Shown: piece by piece, positions 12,990 to 25,290 of the stretch | How positions within the stretch are numbered: position 1 is the first letter of the stretch | How the letters are laid out: every line of letters starts with the position of its first letter | Source of the DNA: Boswellia sacra | Taxonomy: Eukaryota; Streptophyta; Magnoliopsida; Sapindales; Burseraceae | Assembly: GCA_013180625.2 (NCBI GenBank) | Contig: SNVD02004565.1 | Coordinates: 496,001 to 560,000, forward strand | Direction: 5' to 3' | Length of the DNA: 64,000 bases | The notes under the pieces: model-generated | What the model was told of the DNA's origin: nothing | Database searches by the model: none | The model's input: the letters and a program-made list of their open reading frames with translations, nothing else | Translations under genes and position numbers: made by a program

Positions 12990-13859
12990 TTAAACTCATC
13001 GGAAGAGTATTTTTATACTTTAGATTGAACATGGCAAAAAATAATAATAATAATAATCAAAGAAAACAATCTTGAACGTATTAAAAATCAAAACATCCTA
13101 TTCATTTGATTATGTGAAAAAATAAAAATAAAAATAGATAATTATAAATGACGTGTTTTCTACTTATAATGGTGAAAACATACCTGTTAGACAATAATAA
13201 ATATGTAAACAGAAACTGGAATAGGAAAAACACAAATACAATAACGAAACCATAGTAGATTAACCACAATTTTGAGGCTCGTGTATCACACGATCGCCTT
13301 AAAACATATTCGCCCCTCACTAAAGGTGTTTCAGAATCAAATGATGTTTGTCTCCTAGGATACAACAGATTTCAGACAGGCAACTGACACCAAGAAGCTG
13401 TCTCCGACAAATCAAAAGAGTAAGAACTCTAGCACTCTAAACAAGAGTCCTCTTTCTTTTTCTATATATATTCTTTTCCATATACTTTTCCATATATACT
13501 GAAAGAGCAGAAAAACCTCTATTTACAGAGGATCAAAATTTGTAATAGCTCAAGATTTAATTTGCAACTGTAATAGCTCAAAATTTAATTTATAACTATG
13601 GATCAGTGACTCATTAATCTATATGCTACAAAATTAAATTGACTAATTGATCTATACGTTACAAAATTAAATTTATACATTATAAACGTTACAAAATTAA
13701 ATTTAATAAGTCATAACATTAAATTTGTTTCATCAATTTTTCATTCACCATGATTATTTAAAAGATCTGATAATGACATATTAATTGGAAGTGTAAGAGA
13801 CAAAAAATAAACAAAAAAAATTCTAAAATCTGGATTGAACTAAGTATACTTCAATAACG

Positions 13860-15205
13860 TTATTCAATTAGTAGCAGTGTATGTGTGTGACAATCACTTT
13901 AACTACATGTGCATCAACGTTTGTGGCTTAAGTGGAGGAAAACAGTAGAAAGAAAATTAATTTGCCAAACATGATCCGATGGTAACAACTTTGTGATATC
14001 CAATAAGTAATATTCAAAGAAACATAATTCTGGGAGTTGCCGGCGCCCCCACCTCCATTGACTAAAACCGAAATTTTAAAGGTAGACTACATGCTTGGAC
14101 CCAAACACATTTGTTTTGTGCATGTGTTAGGAACCTTTTGACACTTTAAAGAGTTTAAACAGTTTTAACTCATTTCATTTCGTCACCTAGTTGACCACTT
14201 CTGCCCTTTCTTCAATCTTTTTTTACCTACAAATTGCATCTTACTTGTGATATTCTAAGCAGGGACGGAGCCATATAGTGACGAGTGGGGGCAATTGCCC
14301 CCATTGAGTTTGCAAAAATTAATATAATCCCTTCAAGTTTGTATTTTAACACAACAAACCCTTTTTATATTTTAGATAATTTAAATTTTTAATATATCTT
14401 ATAATTACTTTTATTTTTAACGACTTCAACAATAGTTATCTGTATTAGCTATTAACCTTAATATATGGATAATTAATATCAAAATATATTTTTAATTCAC
14501 AAGGTCCCACATTAATTTTATTAATTTGTTAAACATTCAAGTTAAGAATTAAATTACAATACCTAACCTTTTATCAAGTTTTTCTTTATAATATATTTTA
14601 TAGAAATACTTATAATTAAAAAAAATATATTTTCTAGACAAAGAGCCTATATATCAAATATTTTACTAAGATTTTTATTGATATTAATTGAACCCTACAA
14701 ATAAATATAAAACGCCTTCCGAACTACTACTTTTTATAGTTTATAAATATTTTCTCTGTTAGGCTCTTAATTGTACAATCTTTTCAATATAAGAAAATAT
14801 ACAAATCTAATAATGAATATGATTTTTTTATGAATAATTTTTCTAATGTCTCAATTTGCCCCCACTCAAGCATATGGTTGGCTCCGTCACTGATTCTAAG
14901 TGTAAGGCTACATATTGTATATGCGTGGCTGCAACAGAGATAAGTTGCAGCTCAAAAACTCATCAAAACACTTCTTTATATACATGTCTTGGAAAGAGTG
15001 AATATATATTTGTGTACCGGGGTGTGTGCGCGCGCGTGCGCATATCTTCACAGCTTTACTAGGCTACAAAGCTGAAACCATGGAGGGAGATAGAAAAAAG
15101 TCAAGCCCAAGAAGCTGCTTTCGATTATACGGTGTTACAAAATGCTTTCAGAATCTAGAGACTCCAGAGAGGGGACAGGACCAGGAGGAAAAGCATGGCA
15201 TTTTG
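13860..15205 (+). repeat. 5' flank of NPF pseudo-copy 2, duplicated from the copy-3-type 5' flank (21615-22340)
   Basis: TTTGTGGCTTAAGTGGAGGA, TTGACTAAAACC, TATACATGTCTTGGAAAG and the ATG context all recur in order upstream of copy 3, but not upstream of copy 1. The copy at 13860-15205 carries an extra 633-bp hAT MITE (14260-14892) absent from the copy-3 promoter. It shows that copy 2 inherited its promoter from a copy-3-type gene. Confidence 0.8.
14260..14892. mobile_element. hAT-type MITE in the promoter of NPF pseudo-copy 2
   Basis: Terminal inverted repeats are CAGGGACGGAGCCATA on the left and, on the right complement, CAGTGACGGAGCCAACCATA. A perfect 8-bp duplication ATTCTAAG lies at 14252-14259 and 14893-14900. 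GGGGGCAATTGCCCCC near the left end is palindromic and is mirrored by TTTGCCCCCACTC near the right end. No transposase is encoded. The paralogous promoter of copy 3 near 22015 is an empty site, so insertion followed the duplication. Confidence 0.85.
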
Positions 15206-15904
15206 TCTGATTCCAAGACAAAACAAAGAAAGCCCCAAGGATGGAAAGCTATGCCATTCATCATTGGTACAGTCTCTCCCTAATTTCTATGACATGGTTA
15301 CATTATAATTATATTATTGATATATAATAATAATAATAATAATAACAACAACAACAACAACAACAATAATTAATGTACATATATGATGCTGATGGTGCAA
15401 GAAATGAGATGTTTGAGAGACTAGGATCATCCAGAATTGAGGCAAATTTTATAGTGTATTTTTGGACAATGTATAACATGAGTCAGGTGAAAGCTAACCT
15501 CGTGCATAGCATCTGCGGTGGTGCTGGCAAATTCTTACCATTGATCTTTGCCTTTATTGTTGATGCCTATTTCGAAAAATTTCTTACCATTATTTCAGGA
15601 ACCTTCGCATCTATTATGGTATCATAAATTCCTTATCCGTTGCTTATATATATATGTATATGTCTTGAATTTAAATGGAGTTATTAGAATTCATATATGT
15701 ACATATAAGTCTTCATGAATCAATTTTAAGTAATGCTTGTCTCATGACCAATAGGGCATGATAATGATAACATTGATGGCATTCATGCCATAGTTGCGAC
15801 CTCCTAGTTGCATTGAGGAACACCGAATGCTTGGCCAATGTATAGCTCCCACAAGCAATCAAATGGCTTTCCTTATCCTGGCTAGTTCTAGGTAGTGGTG
15901 GAAT

Positions 15905-16706
15905 TAGGGATGGCAAAACCCGGGGCCGGGGCCGGGGCCGACGGTCCCCGGCCCCGGAAAATTCCCCGGAATTTTTTTCCCGGGGCCAGGGCCGGGGTAC
16001 CCCGGGCGGAGCCGGGTTTTTCAATAACCCGGGATTAAAACCCGGGTTGTATAATTTTTTTGAAATTTTGATTCTTTTCAGTTATGGTTATATATGTGTT
16101 GCACGCTTTTATGGCTTAATGTGGGCTGCAGCCCAGTGGTCCACTGCTCAATGGTTGCAATGGGAACTTGGGTTCGAATCCCTTGTGTTGTAGATTTAGA
16201 ACTCATTTAATTTATTTAGTAGAATAATAAAACTATATTGCTTTTATAAGTGCAAACTCGCCTGTAGCCCAGCGGTCCCTGCCTTAGTCTTGTTTGATGA
16301 GGGAATGGGTTCAAATCCTCTTAGTTGCATTCCCTTAGAAATTATTTAATTTTTTTTAAAAAAGGTGGGCTGGGCTGGGGCTGGGCTTGGGCTTGGGCTT
16401 GGGTTAAAGTTGTTAGACCTATTAGAGTTATTTTAGTAAAATAGTTTATGGGCTTAAGGGGCTATATAGAAGAATTGAAAATTAATGGATTAAATTGATA
16501 TTTTTAATTTTAATTGTATACCCCGGGTTCAATCCCGGGTCCCCGGCCGCGACACCTTCACCCCGGCCCCGGCCCCAGCCCCGGCCAGGCAGAAAAATTT
16601 TACCCCGGCCCCGGCCAATTACCCCGGTTTTCTGGGTAATTCCCCGGCCCCGGATGACCGGGTTTTCCGGGTCCCCGGCCCCGGCCGGGTTGTTTTGCCA
16701 TCCCTA
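15905..16706. mobile_element. hAT-type MITE with GC-rich ends and tRNA-like interior, in exon 3 of NPF pseudo-copy 2
   Basis: The 802-bp element has ends TAGGGATGGCAAAAC and GTTTTGCCATCCCTA and a perfect 8-bp duplication GGTGGAAT (15897-15904 and 16707-16714). NPF copy 1 shows the uninterrupted site. About 100 bp at each end is built of CCGGGG/CCCCGG repeats and is nearly self-complementary. The interior has two tRNA-like pieces: one near 16125-16190 with CAGCCCAGTGGTCC (box-A-like) and GGTTCGAATCCC (box B), and one near 16260-16325 with TAGCCCAGCGGTCC and GGTTCAAATCC. No protein is encoded. Confidence 0.88.
16125..16335 (+). repeat. Two tRNA-derived (SINE-like) segments inside the hAT element
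   Basis: Each segment has an A-box-like CAGCCCAGTGGT / TAGCCCAGCGGT followed about 35-45 bp later by a B box (GGTTCGAATCC / GGTTCAAATCC), the internal promoter layout of RNA polymerase III. They lack a full tRNA cloverleaf and are best read as SINE-like pieces, not tRNA genes. Confidence 0.5.
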
Positions 16707-17733
16707 GGTGGAATCAGGCCATGCATAATTCCTTTTGCAGTTGATCAATTTGGTCTAACCTCTGAAAAAGGAAGGAAATGTATCAAAAGCTTCTTTAACT
16801 AGTATTATACTACTTTCAATATCGTTCTCATCATCAGCCAAACAATAGTGATTTATGTTCAAATTGTTAATTGGTCTTTGGCCTTCACAATAACCACCAT
16901 TTTCATTTCCTTGCAACAATCATTCTCTTTATCGAAACTAGAATTTATGTATATGTTAAGCTAGTGGGTAGCTTGTTTTCTAGCATTGCTCAAGTGTGTG
17001 TTGCAGCTCACAAGAAGCACCGGCTTCGGCTTCCGATTGATTATGTTGTAGATGGGCTTTTCTATGATCCTCCATTGAAGAAAAATGTAGTTTCAAATCT
17101 CCCTCTAACCCTTCGCTTCAAGTTACATTTTTTTAACTTATTATATTATATCAAATTAAGGTTTTTACTTATTTTTAAATATATCTATTTACAATTATAT
17201 ATTTCAATATATATTTATATATGGTTAAGGTTTGTTTATATTTCATCAAATTAATTATAAGTATTAATATTATGTACGTTTTCTTTGTTTAGGTTTTTAA
17301 ACAAAGTAGCCTTAATAAAGAATAATCAAATAAAGCCAAATAATTTATATATAGATCCATAGAGGCTGTGCAGTATCCAACAAATTGAAGAGGTTAAATG
17401 CCTACTTAATATTCTTCCAATAGGGACACTCGCTATCATTGGCTTCCTTCGAATGCAAACTATGTCATTTGTTATGACACAAGCCCTCAAAATGGATCAT
17501 CACCTAATTAGACCCAACTTTAAGATCCCAGCTGCTTCAATATAAGAAGATAGGATTACCCTTCTCCAAAGAATTGGATTTGGAAACTTTTCCTCAGACC
17601 TCTCAATAGTAGTTGCTGCATTCATTGAAAAGAAAGAAGGGCTTCAGCCATTTTGCATACTAGCACTGGAGTCGTGTTTATTTCAATCATGTGGCTAGTT
17701 CCTCAACTTATTTTAGAAGGGTTCTTCAAGACA

Positions 17734-19948
17734 GTCGCAAACCCAGGATTTTATTATAGAGGGGGCACCTTTATTCTTTTAAAATTATTATTTTTTAAAC
17801 CTTAATAGTACATAAGAAGTTATTAAAAAAATATATAAATTGAGACATATTGAATCTTATATTTCAAAATTAAAAATCCTAATACAATAATCAAAGCATA
17901 AAATACTAATACTTAATAATTTGTTCTATAAAACATGTAAGTTTGAAGCTACAGATTTAGTTATGTAACATAAAACTAAAGCAGTTATATCAAATGTAAC
18001 CAACAGAAAAGTAAAAGTGCACAGAGTAGTTTTACGTGTTCGGCTATAACTAAACCTACATCCACGGGCAGCCAAGCTGCAATCTACTAAGTCATTCTAG
18101 ATTACAAACTACTTGGATTTATAGTAGAAGAAATCCTCTTTCTCTCTCACTCATCTTTCTTTGTAACCCACGCTTTCTCTCCAAGAACTTCAACCTTAGT
18201 AGACCAACTTCCTAACCTTGTTGCACTTCTCTACCCAACAGATCAAGACCTTTCTTGATTGTAAAACACTCTCCCAGTAATACTTAACAAAGATAAAGCT
18301 CAACAAAGTTGTCTACAGTTTGTTAGTTACGATCGTAACTACACCAGTTACGAAAGACACAACCACGATATCAGTTACAGACTCATGAAAGCAATTATCT
18401 CTCAAGCCATAATCTAACACTCATTGCAGACTCATGCAAACATTCAAACCCACACTCAAAGTTTAATGATCTCACATAAACAAAGACATAATAAAAAGAC
18501 GCAATTCAACCTAGCTCTCATAGCTTCACTTTCACTTGCTTTCTTCTCTGAATGCGTAAGTCTTCCAACCGTGAAGATTGCCTTATATAGTGTTCCCATT
18601 CAGCTGTAATTCCCTTCTTTATCCCATGTGATCTTCAACATAATTTAAGAGATAAAAATCAATGAATAATAGGAAATAATCTTTTAATTTCTAAACTGCA
18701 TATGAAATAAAAGTCTTCCTATATTAGAACTCATCCAACAAGCAATCCTTATCCAATAAGGATTCTTCGAGATTGTTTTGATATCAATCAAATAACCTGC
18801 ATATCTTGAAGTTAAGGAAAGATAAATCACGTTTAAGATATTCAATGAATAATCATGATCATAATCTTTCCAAATACAAGATAAAATAAACACTTTCTAA
18901 AACTGAAAACAATATCCTAGAAATATTTAACAGTTGAGTCTTTCTTAATTGAAGCAGTAATATCGGAGAGAACTAAAATATGCAACAAAATAGGAAAATA
19001 AATATTCTGCATTCTTGCTGTTTAAGGATTTCCAAAATCTTTCCATATCTGCAAATCTTGAATGCTTAGGAAAACATAAACACTTTAGAGCTATCAATAA
19101 TGAACCAGAATAAATAATCTTTCCTAAAGCAAAATCAAACAAAAATCTTTTCAAAGATTAAAAATAAATTCTAGAAACATTCTGCAGTTTCTACAGTTAA
19201 GCGTTTCCTAACTGGCACAGTTGATTTGACACAGGAAAATAACAAAAAAAAATCAAGATCTGTATTTTCTCCAAAATGCCAACAAAGCAATGTCAATGCC
19301 ACATAGTTGAGACATGGTAGTCCACATGGCATTAACCTAACAAAACATAACAATTATTGTCATTGACGAGTATTTATATTTAAAAAACATAGCAGAATTA
19401 CCTCATTGTCATGTATAAAAAATATTTTTATTTATATTCGTAGATTAGCATTATAATCCAAAATTCAGCTTCTATGTTTGAAATTGCAAACAAACCTTTT
19501 ACATTAATTTCAAGATAACTTTCTATTGAATTATTAACGTTTTCCTTAGATATAATTATGTGAACTTAAAAATAATTTTTCTTTTAAAATATCTCTCTAT
19601 ATATTTTTTTAAAAAATTATTAATTTACAATAACCATTTCACTTTACCCAAAAAGGCTATAAATGTATAAAAATAAAATTAGTAAACTTTATATTTAAAA
19701 AAATTATTTTAAATATAAAGTTTACTAATTTTACGCTATTTGATACGTATAAATTATAAAGAGAAAGACATAATACAAATATTATATATAATATAGTTAT
19801 AAAAATATAAGTTTGATAGGCTACTAATTTAAAAATAAAATAGAAAAAGAGAGAAAGACAATCAAAAAGTTATTTTTTTTAAGAAGGGTGTAACTATAAA
19901 TGATTAGAAATAAGGCAACAAAAGAAAATTTTCAAAATTGAAAATTTC
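17734..19948. mobile_element. 2.2-kb unclassified insertion in exon 4 of NPF pseudo-copy 2
   Basis: The coding homology breaks after TTCTTCAAGACA and resumes at AGACATATAACC, leaving AGACA at both edges (17729-17733 and 19949-19953). The left edge (CAAACCCAGGATTT, then AGAGGGGGCACC) resembles the start of common plant hAT-like repeats, but no matching right end is seen, so it is truncated or composite. An inner block at about 18020-18600 has TTACGTGTTCGGC and CCTACATCCACGGGC, also found near 45722-45756. No long open frame is present. Confidence 0.6.
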
Positions 19949-20271
19949 AGACATATAACCTTCCCGGATTTACCGAATATTACAATAAATAATTCCTTAG
20001 GGAATTCACACAAGAAGTATTGGTAATGCTCTAGTCTTTTTCACTATTTGTGTGACAAACTACTTGAAAGCGTTTTTGGTGGCCAAAATCCATCGTTACA
20101 ATGGAAGACATGGGCTGACCGATAATATAAATACTAGCAAGTTGGATTATTTTTACTTTGTTGTAGCAGGCTTGGCACATTGAATTTCATATATTTTCTT
20201 TTTGTTGCTCATCGATATCGCTACAAGGGTGTCACTCCTACTGAAAAGTATAAGGACGTGAAGCAGAATTG

Positions 20272-21610
20272 AATTCCACTTATACTTCGTTAAAATATGC
20301 TTCTGAATTATGTTGCAATTTCATTATGTCAAAGAGAATTGAATTCCCATTACACTTTGTTAAAGTGTGTTACAGTAAACAAGTTGAATTAATTTTATTT
20401 AAAATGAAGTGCATATTCAGGCCACATAGCTACTTCGTTTTCTTGCTTTTGCTTGTCTGTCAGTACTTTAATTTTATCATTGTAAACTAGGGTAATTGAT
20501 GGCATGAAAATAGCTGAAAGTGGAATTAAATTACATTCAAGCAAGATTTTTAAGCTTAAGGGATTCTAATTCCATTTGCAAAACGACAGTTTCTAGGGAA
20601 ATGCTAGCTGCTTGTGACTCTGAGCCCTCTCCCGGCCCTTTTCATTATTGGGATCAATCGTTTTCATAACTTGACCTTTAACAGCAAAATTGGAAAATGG
20701 AAATCAATAATTATGAAATTGGTGCACGTATCAGAACTGTCACAAGGCTATTTGTAGTAAGATATCAGAGTTAAGAAATTCCACCTATACATATAAAGAG
20801 TGAAAACTTTAAAAATTTGCAGTTGTTCATTCTACAAGCCGATTGATTTATGCAATTACCTGAACGTGATCTGTGAAAACTGATGGTTTTATAAAATGTA
20901 AAATGACAACTATAAAATACTTGATTTTGTCGATAAAAGAAACTAATTAGGTAGTATTTTAAGGTCTCTAAAGTCATTACTTAAAGGTACCTCCTTTCTG
21001 TGGTGGAAATTTGTTCGTATTTTTAGAGAGATAATAGAGATGTATGGTTGCTCATAAATAGAATTGTATTTCTTATAACATTTCGGTTCAAAGTTGACTA
21101 CAAAGGTCGAGATTTGTCTTCACACTCTTGATTAGTCAAATGTCTTCTAGTTGTGAGTTGTCCACTTACCACGAATGTCAATTCATGTGCATGCTTGCAA
21201 TATCTGTCAAATTTCGTAAATATTTTCCGACTTTTTATTTTGGAAATGCGTGAAAGATTCTTATCACATGAAAATTCATTTGATGTTATTTTAAGTTTTG
21301 TATTCAATTATAGCTAATTCATTTAATGTATTTTTTGCTTCATTAAACTTCTCATCCTATCATCTATATATCAGTTGTGGGATTATCTGTTATTATAAGT
21401 AAACGTCTAGCTCATCGTTCGAAAAAGTAAGACAATTATCATAAAACTGGTAATCATATATAAAAGATGAAGTTCTAAAATTGTTCTTTCAAGTTTTTTT
21501 AAGGGAAACCACAGCTGGACTTTCTTAGTTTAAATCTTAATGAAAAGGTTCCTAACAGCGTATGTATTCTCGCTCTTATGATCATAATCTAAACATTATC
21601 TTCTTTACTC
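20272..21610 (+). repeat. 3' flank of NPF pseudo-copy 2, paralogous to 9094-10365
   Basis: It aligns with the 3' flank of copy 1 and passes directly, near 21610, into the 5' flank of copy 3. It therefore preserves the ancestral junction that is broken near 10365 in the first unit. No gene is seen. Confidence 0.8.
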
Positions 21611-22192
21611 TCAGTATGTGTATGTGTATACATGACAATTACTGTAAGTGCATGTGCATCACCGTTTGTGGCTTAAGTGGAGGAAAACAGTAGAACGAAA
21701 GATATGATCACGGGAAAGGGACTTTGCCAAACACGATCCAATGGTAACAACTTGGTGATATCCAATAAATAATATTCAAAGAAACATAATTCTGGGAATT
21801 GCCGGTGCCTCCACTTCCATTGACTAAAACCAAAATTTTAAAGGTCGACTGTGCCTGGACCCATACACATTTGTTTTGTGCATGTGTCAGGAAATTTTCT
21901 GACACTTAATAAGATTTTTGACAGTTTTAACTCCTCAGTTCATTTCGTCACCTCTGTGATCAATTGTGTCCTTTCTTTATATCGTTTTTACCTACAAATT
22001 GCATCTCACTTTTGATATTATAATTGTGCGACTACATACTGTTTTTGTGTGGCTACAACATAGATAAGTTGTAGCTTCAGAACTCATCAAAAAACTTCTA
22101 TATATACATGTCTTGGAAAGATATATTTGTGTATATCTTAATTTATATACACATCTTCACAGCTTCAGTAAGCTAACTAATAAGCTGAAACC

Positions 22193-25100
22193 ATGGTGGA
22201 GGGAGATAGAAAAGAGTCAGGCCCAAGAAGCTCCTTTCGGTTATACTGTGTTACGAAATGCTTTCAGAATCCAGAGTCTCCAGAGACGGGAAAGGACGAG
22301 GAGGTAAAGCATGGGAACATTTTGTCTGATTCTAAGACAACCCAGAAGAAACCTGGAGGATGGAAATCCATGCCTTACATCTTAGGTTAAGAATTCTCTC
22401 TCTCTTTCATTCTCTCCTACCTTGTTTCTATAGCTTCTTTGCTGACTAAAGTTAAGCAATGTATAGATGTATGTGGTGACGTTTTGATGGTGTTGATGAT
22501 GTGCAGGAAATGAGACATTTGAGAGGTTAGCAGCGTTTGGTTTGTTGGCAAACTTCTTGGTGTATCTGATGAAAGAGTTTCACCTGGAACAAGTGGTGGC
22601 TGCAAACATTTTGAATATTTGGTCTGGTATGACCAATTTTGCACCTCTGCTCGGTGCTTTCATCGCTGATACCTATTTGGGCAGGTTCAAGACTATAGCT
22701 TTTGCATCCTTTGCATCTTTTCTGGTAATTAATTATCTTGACTTTTTATCTGCTTTGCTTACAATTACTTTGAACGTCCATTTCTGCACCTATCTCATCT
22801 TTAATTCTTGTACAAAGAAACATGCTGTGCAATTGTTTCTGTGATGATTATAACTTCAACCATTCCTGTCAAGGTCATCACCTTCTCCCATCAATTCTGG
22901 CCACAGCTGGATGGTTGTATTTGCTATAAAAACCATCGAAATGAATATGGGACTTTCAAAGCAATTAATTAGTGATGCATGCACACATGGTAGTGATAAA
23001 TCATAGATCATAAAACCTTGTAAATATATGAACACGGCATGAGATATCTCATTTCTCAAGGATTTGTGTAGTTAAATTGCCGATATTGATTCAATGGTTT
23101 TAATTTGTTTGCTGCCATTCGTTTCACTTGTTGAACACGTACAGAAATTAGTGGGTAACAAAGGTGGTATCTGCCAATTCTACTTTCCAGAATCATGCTA
23201 TGTGGACCATGTTTAGCTGCTGATGTGTTCTTAATGATTTGATGACAACGTAAAACCATTATCTTAGGCCATCCGGTGATTAATCAAGATAAAGCATGAC
23301 TATGCATGTGAACCATGCGTTACGCTTCGTGGTTGAACAGGGGCCCAAAAAGTCTGTGAAAATGTTCCCCAATCATACTAAATCAACTAGTTTATTAATT
23401 AAGAGTTCTTTAATGAAACAGACTACGTTTTTAAATTATCATCCTCTTTGGAAGTACCTATCTTTTGTTATAATCAGCAACTCTGCACTATAGGTCTCAA
23501 TGATACCTATATTTTGTGATAATCAGCAACTTTACACTATAGGTCAAATATAATAGTCGGGCCCTTCCTCTCAATGATGCTTAAAAGCGTTAACTATGAT
23601 GTGAACTTATTGTCCCATTCGCCTTTTGTTTTGTGACATAATTTGTTTCATTTCTTGGTGTGAAATGCTGATTTCTTTTGAGATTTTTAATGTCAAAAAA
23701 TATTACTGTAACAGGGAATGGTGAATATGACATTGACTGCTTGGGTGCCACAGCTGCACCCTCCAAAATGCAACGTGGAGCTGCAACCTTCTGGTCAGTG
23801 CAGAAGTGCAACTACCACTCAACTGAGTGTTTTGCTGTTGGCTCTGGGCTTCCTATCAATAGGCACAGGTGGAATAAGGCCATGTAGCATCCCATTTGGT
23901 GTTGATCAGTTTGATCCAACCACTGAAGCGGGAATTAAAGGGATCAACAGCTTTTTCAATTGGTATTACACCACATTTACATTGGTGATACTGTTTACTC
24001 AGACTGTAGTTGTTTATATTCAAGACTCCGTGAGCTGGGTGATTGGATTTGGAATTCCAACTATACTAATGGGATGTTCAATCATTCTATTTTTCATTGG
24101 AACAAGAGTTTATGTGCATGTCAAACCAGAAGGTAGTATCTTTTCAGGCATTGCACAAGTGTTAGCTGCAGCCTACAAGAAGCGCAAGCTTAAGCTCCCA
24201 GAAGGAGATGTGGATGGCATTTTCTATAATCCTCCATCGAAGGTCATTAAAATGTCAAAGCTACCTCTCACCAACCAATTCAGGTACGTGGTACATTTCT
24301 GTCGTGAAAGATTTCTTATTATTTGTTTTATTAAAGTACTTGCTATTTAATTAATTTCATCATCTGTTTGATTTATTTTATTAATTCAGATTCCTAAACA
24401 AAGCGGCTTTGATAGTGGACAATGACGAACTTCAGCCTGATGGATCGCCCAATAACAAATGGAGGCTCTGCAGCATTCAACAAGTGGAAGAGCTCAAGTG
24501 CTTAATAAAGATAATCCCAATATGGGCTTCAGCAATTATTAGCTTTACTTCCATGTCACAACAATGGACATTTACTGTGTCACAAGCCTTGAAAATGGAT
24601 AGGCATCTTGGCGCCAAGTTTCAAATCCCAGCAGGCTCAATTGGTGTCATATCAATGATCACAGTTGGAATTTGGCTTCCAGTATACGATCAACTTATTG
24701 TCCCTGCTTTTCGCAAAATAACCAATCATGAAGGTGGGATCACACTCCTTCAAAGGATTGGAACTGGGATCATATTTTCAATTCTCTCAATGGTAGCCGC
24801 TGGCTTAGTAGAAAAAGAGAGAAGGGTTTCAGCTAATTTGCATCCTCAAGCAAACGGAATTGCACCCATGTCAGTAATGTGGCTAGCTCCTCAACTTATT
24901 TTAATGGGGTTCTGCGAAGCATTTAATATTATTGGACATATCGAATTTTTAAACCGACAGTTCCCTGATCACATGAAAAGTATAGCCAATTCTCTTCTCT
25001 TTTGCTCCTTTGGAGTTGCAAGTTACTTGAGCAGCTTACTGATTGCCATTGTGCATGGAGTCACAGGAAGCCATGACCACCCTGACTGGTTGACTAATGA

Positions 25101-25290
25101 TCTCAATGCTGGCCGACTCGACTTTTTCTACTATCTTATTGCAGCAATGGGGGTCCTCAACTTCATCTATTTTCTCTACTGTGCACATCGTTATCGTTAC
25201 AAGGGCAGTGTAAAAATTGAAGACAAACCTTACCCGGATCTTGAGCTCGTCGAATCCAATCATGAAGGAAAAGATCAAATTAAATATTAA
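22193..25290 (+). CDS. NRT1/PTR FAMILY (NPF2-clade) transporter, tandem copy 3
   Basis: Exons 22193-22385, 22507-22724, 23715-24283 and 24390-25290 give 626 codons plus stop with consistent phases. This copy fits the known NPF2.11/NPF2.13 (NRT1.7-like) pattern best: GWKSMPYILGNETFERL with the ExxER motif, a helix-2 region with NIWSGMTNFAPLLGAFIADT, GTGGIRPCSIPFGVDQFDP, FFNWYYTTFT, VKPEGSIFSGIAQV, QALKMDRHLG, GITLLQRIGTG, and a C-terminal YCAHRYRYKG. It is predicted to be a 12-helix proton-coupled transporter of the plasma membrane, carrying nitrate or a specialised metabolite; the substrate is not readable. The ATG at 22193 lies in the same context as that of copy 2. Intron 2 is long (about 1 kb) and has a 49-bp tandem duplication near 23455. 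Confidence 0.92.
23455..23545. repeat. Tandem duplication in intron 2 of NPF copy 3
   Basis: The block TACCTAT...TTTTGT.ATAATCAGCAACT...CACTATAGGTC occurs twice with a 49-bp period and a few substitutions. Confidence 0.75.

Larger units (their letters stand above)
15080..20271 (+). pseudogene. NPF2-clade transporter pseudogene (tandem copy 2), chimeric and transposon-split
   Basis: Exon 1 (15080-15266) encodes a copy-3-like N-terminus (GDRKKSSPRSCFRLYGVTKC) that passes into copy-1-like sequence at KQRKPQGWKAMPFIIG. Exon 2 (about 15401-15618) keeps the NEMFERL form of the ExxER motif. Damage: the intron-1 acceptor reads CAAG instead of CAGG, costing a G and the frame; exon 3 has an in-frame TAG after AFMP; a hAT element splits exon 3 at 15905-16706; exon 4 has TAG after IDP, a deletion of roughly 90 bp near 17540 and later frameshifts; a 2.2-kb insertion occupies 17734-19948. 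The last coding homology (HRYRYKG) ends near 20271. It cannot make a full transporter. Exon 1 is still open, so a short transcript is possible. Confidence 0.92.

Noticed and set aside
16125..16335. Two tRNA genes
   Set aside because: Box A/B-like motifs exist but a complete cloverleaf with acceptor stem could not be drawn.
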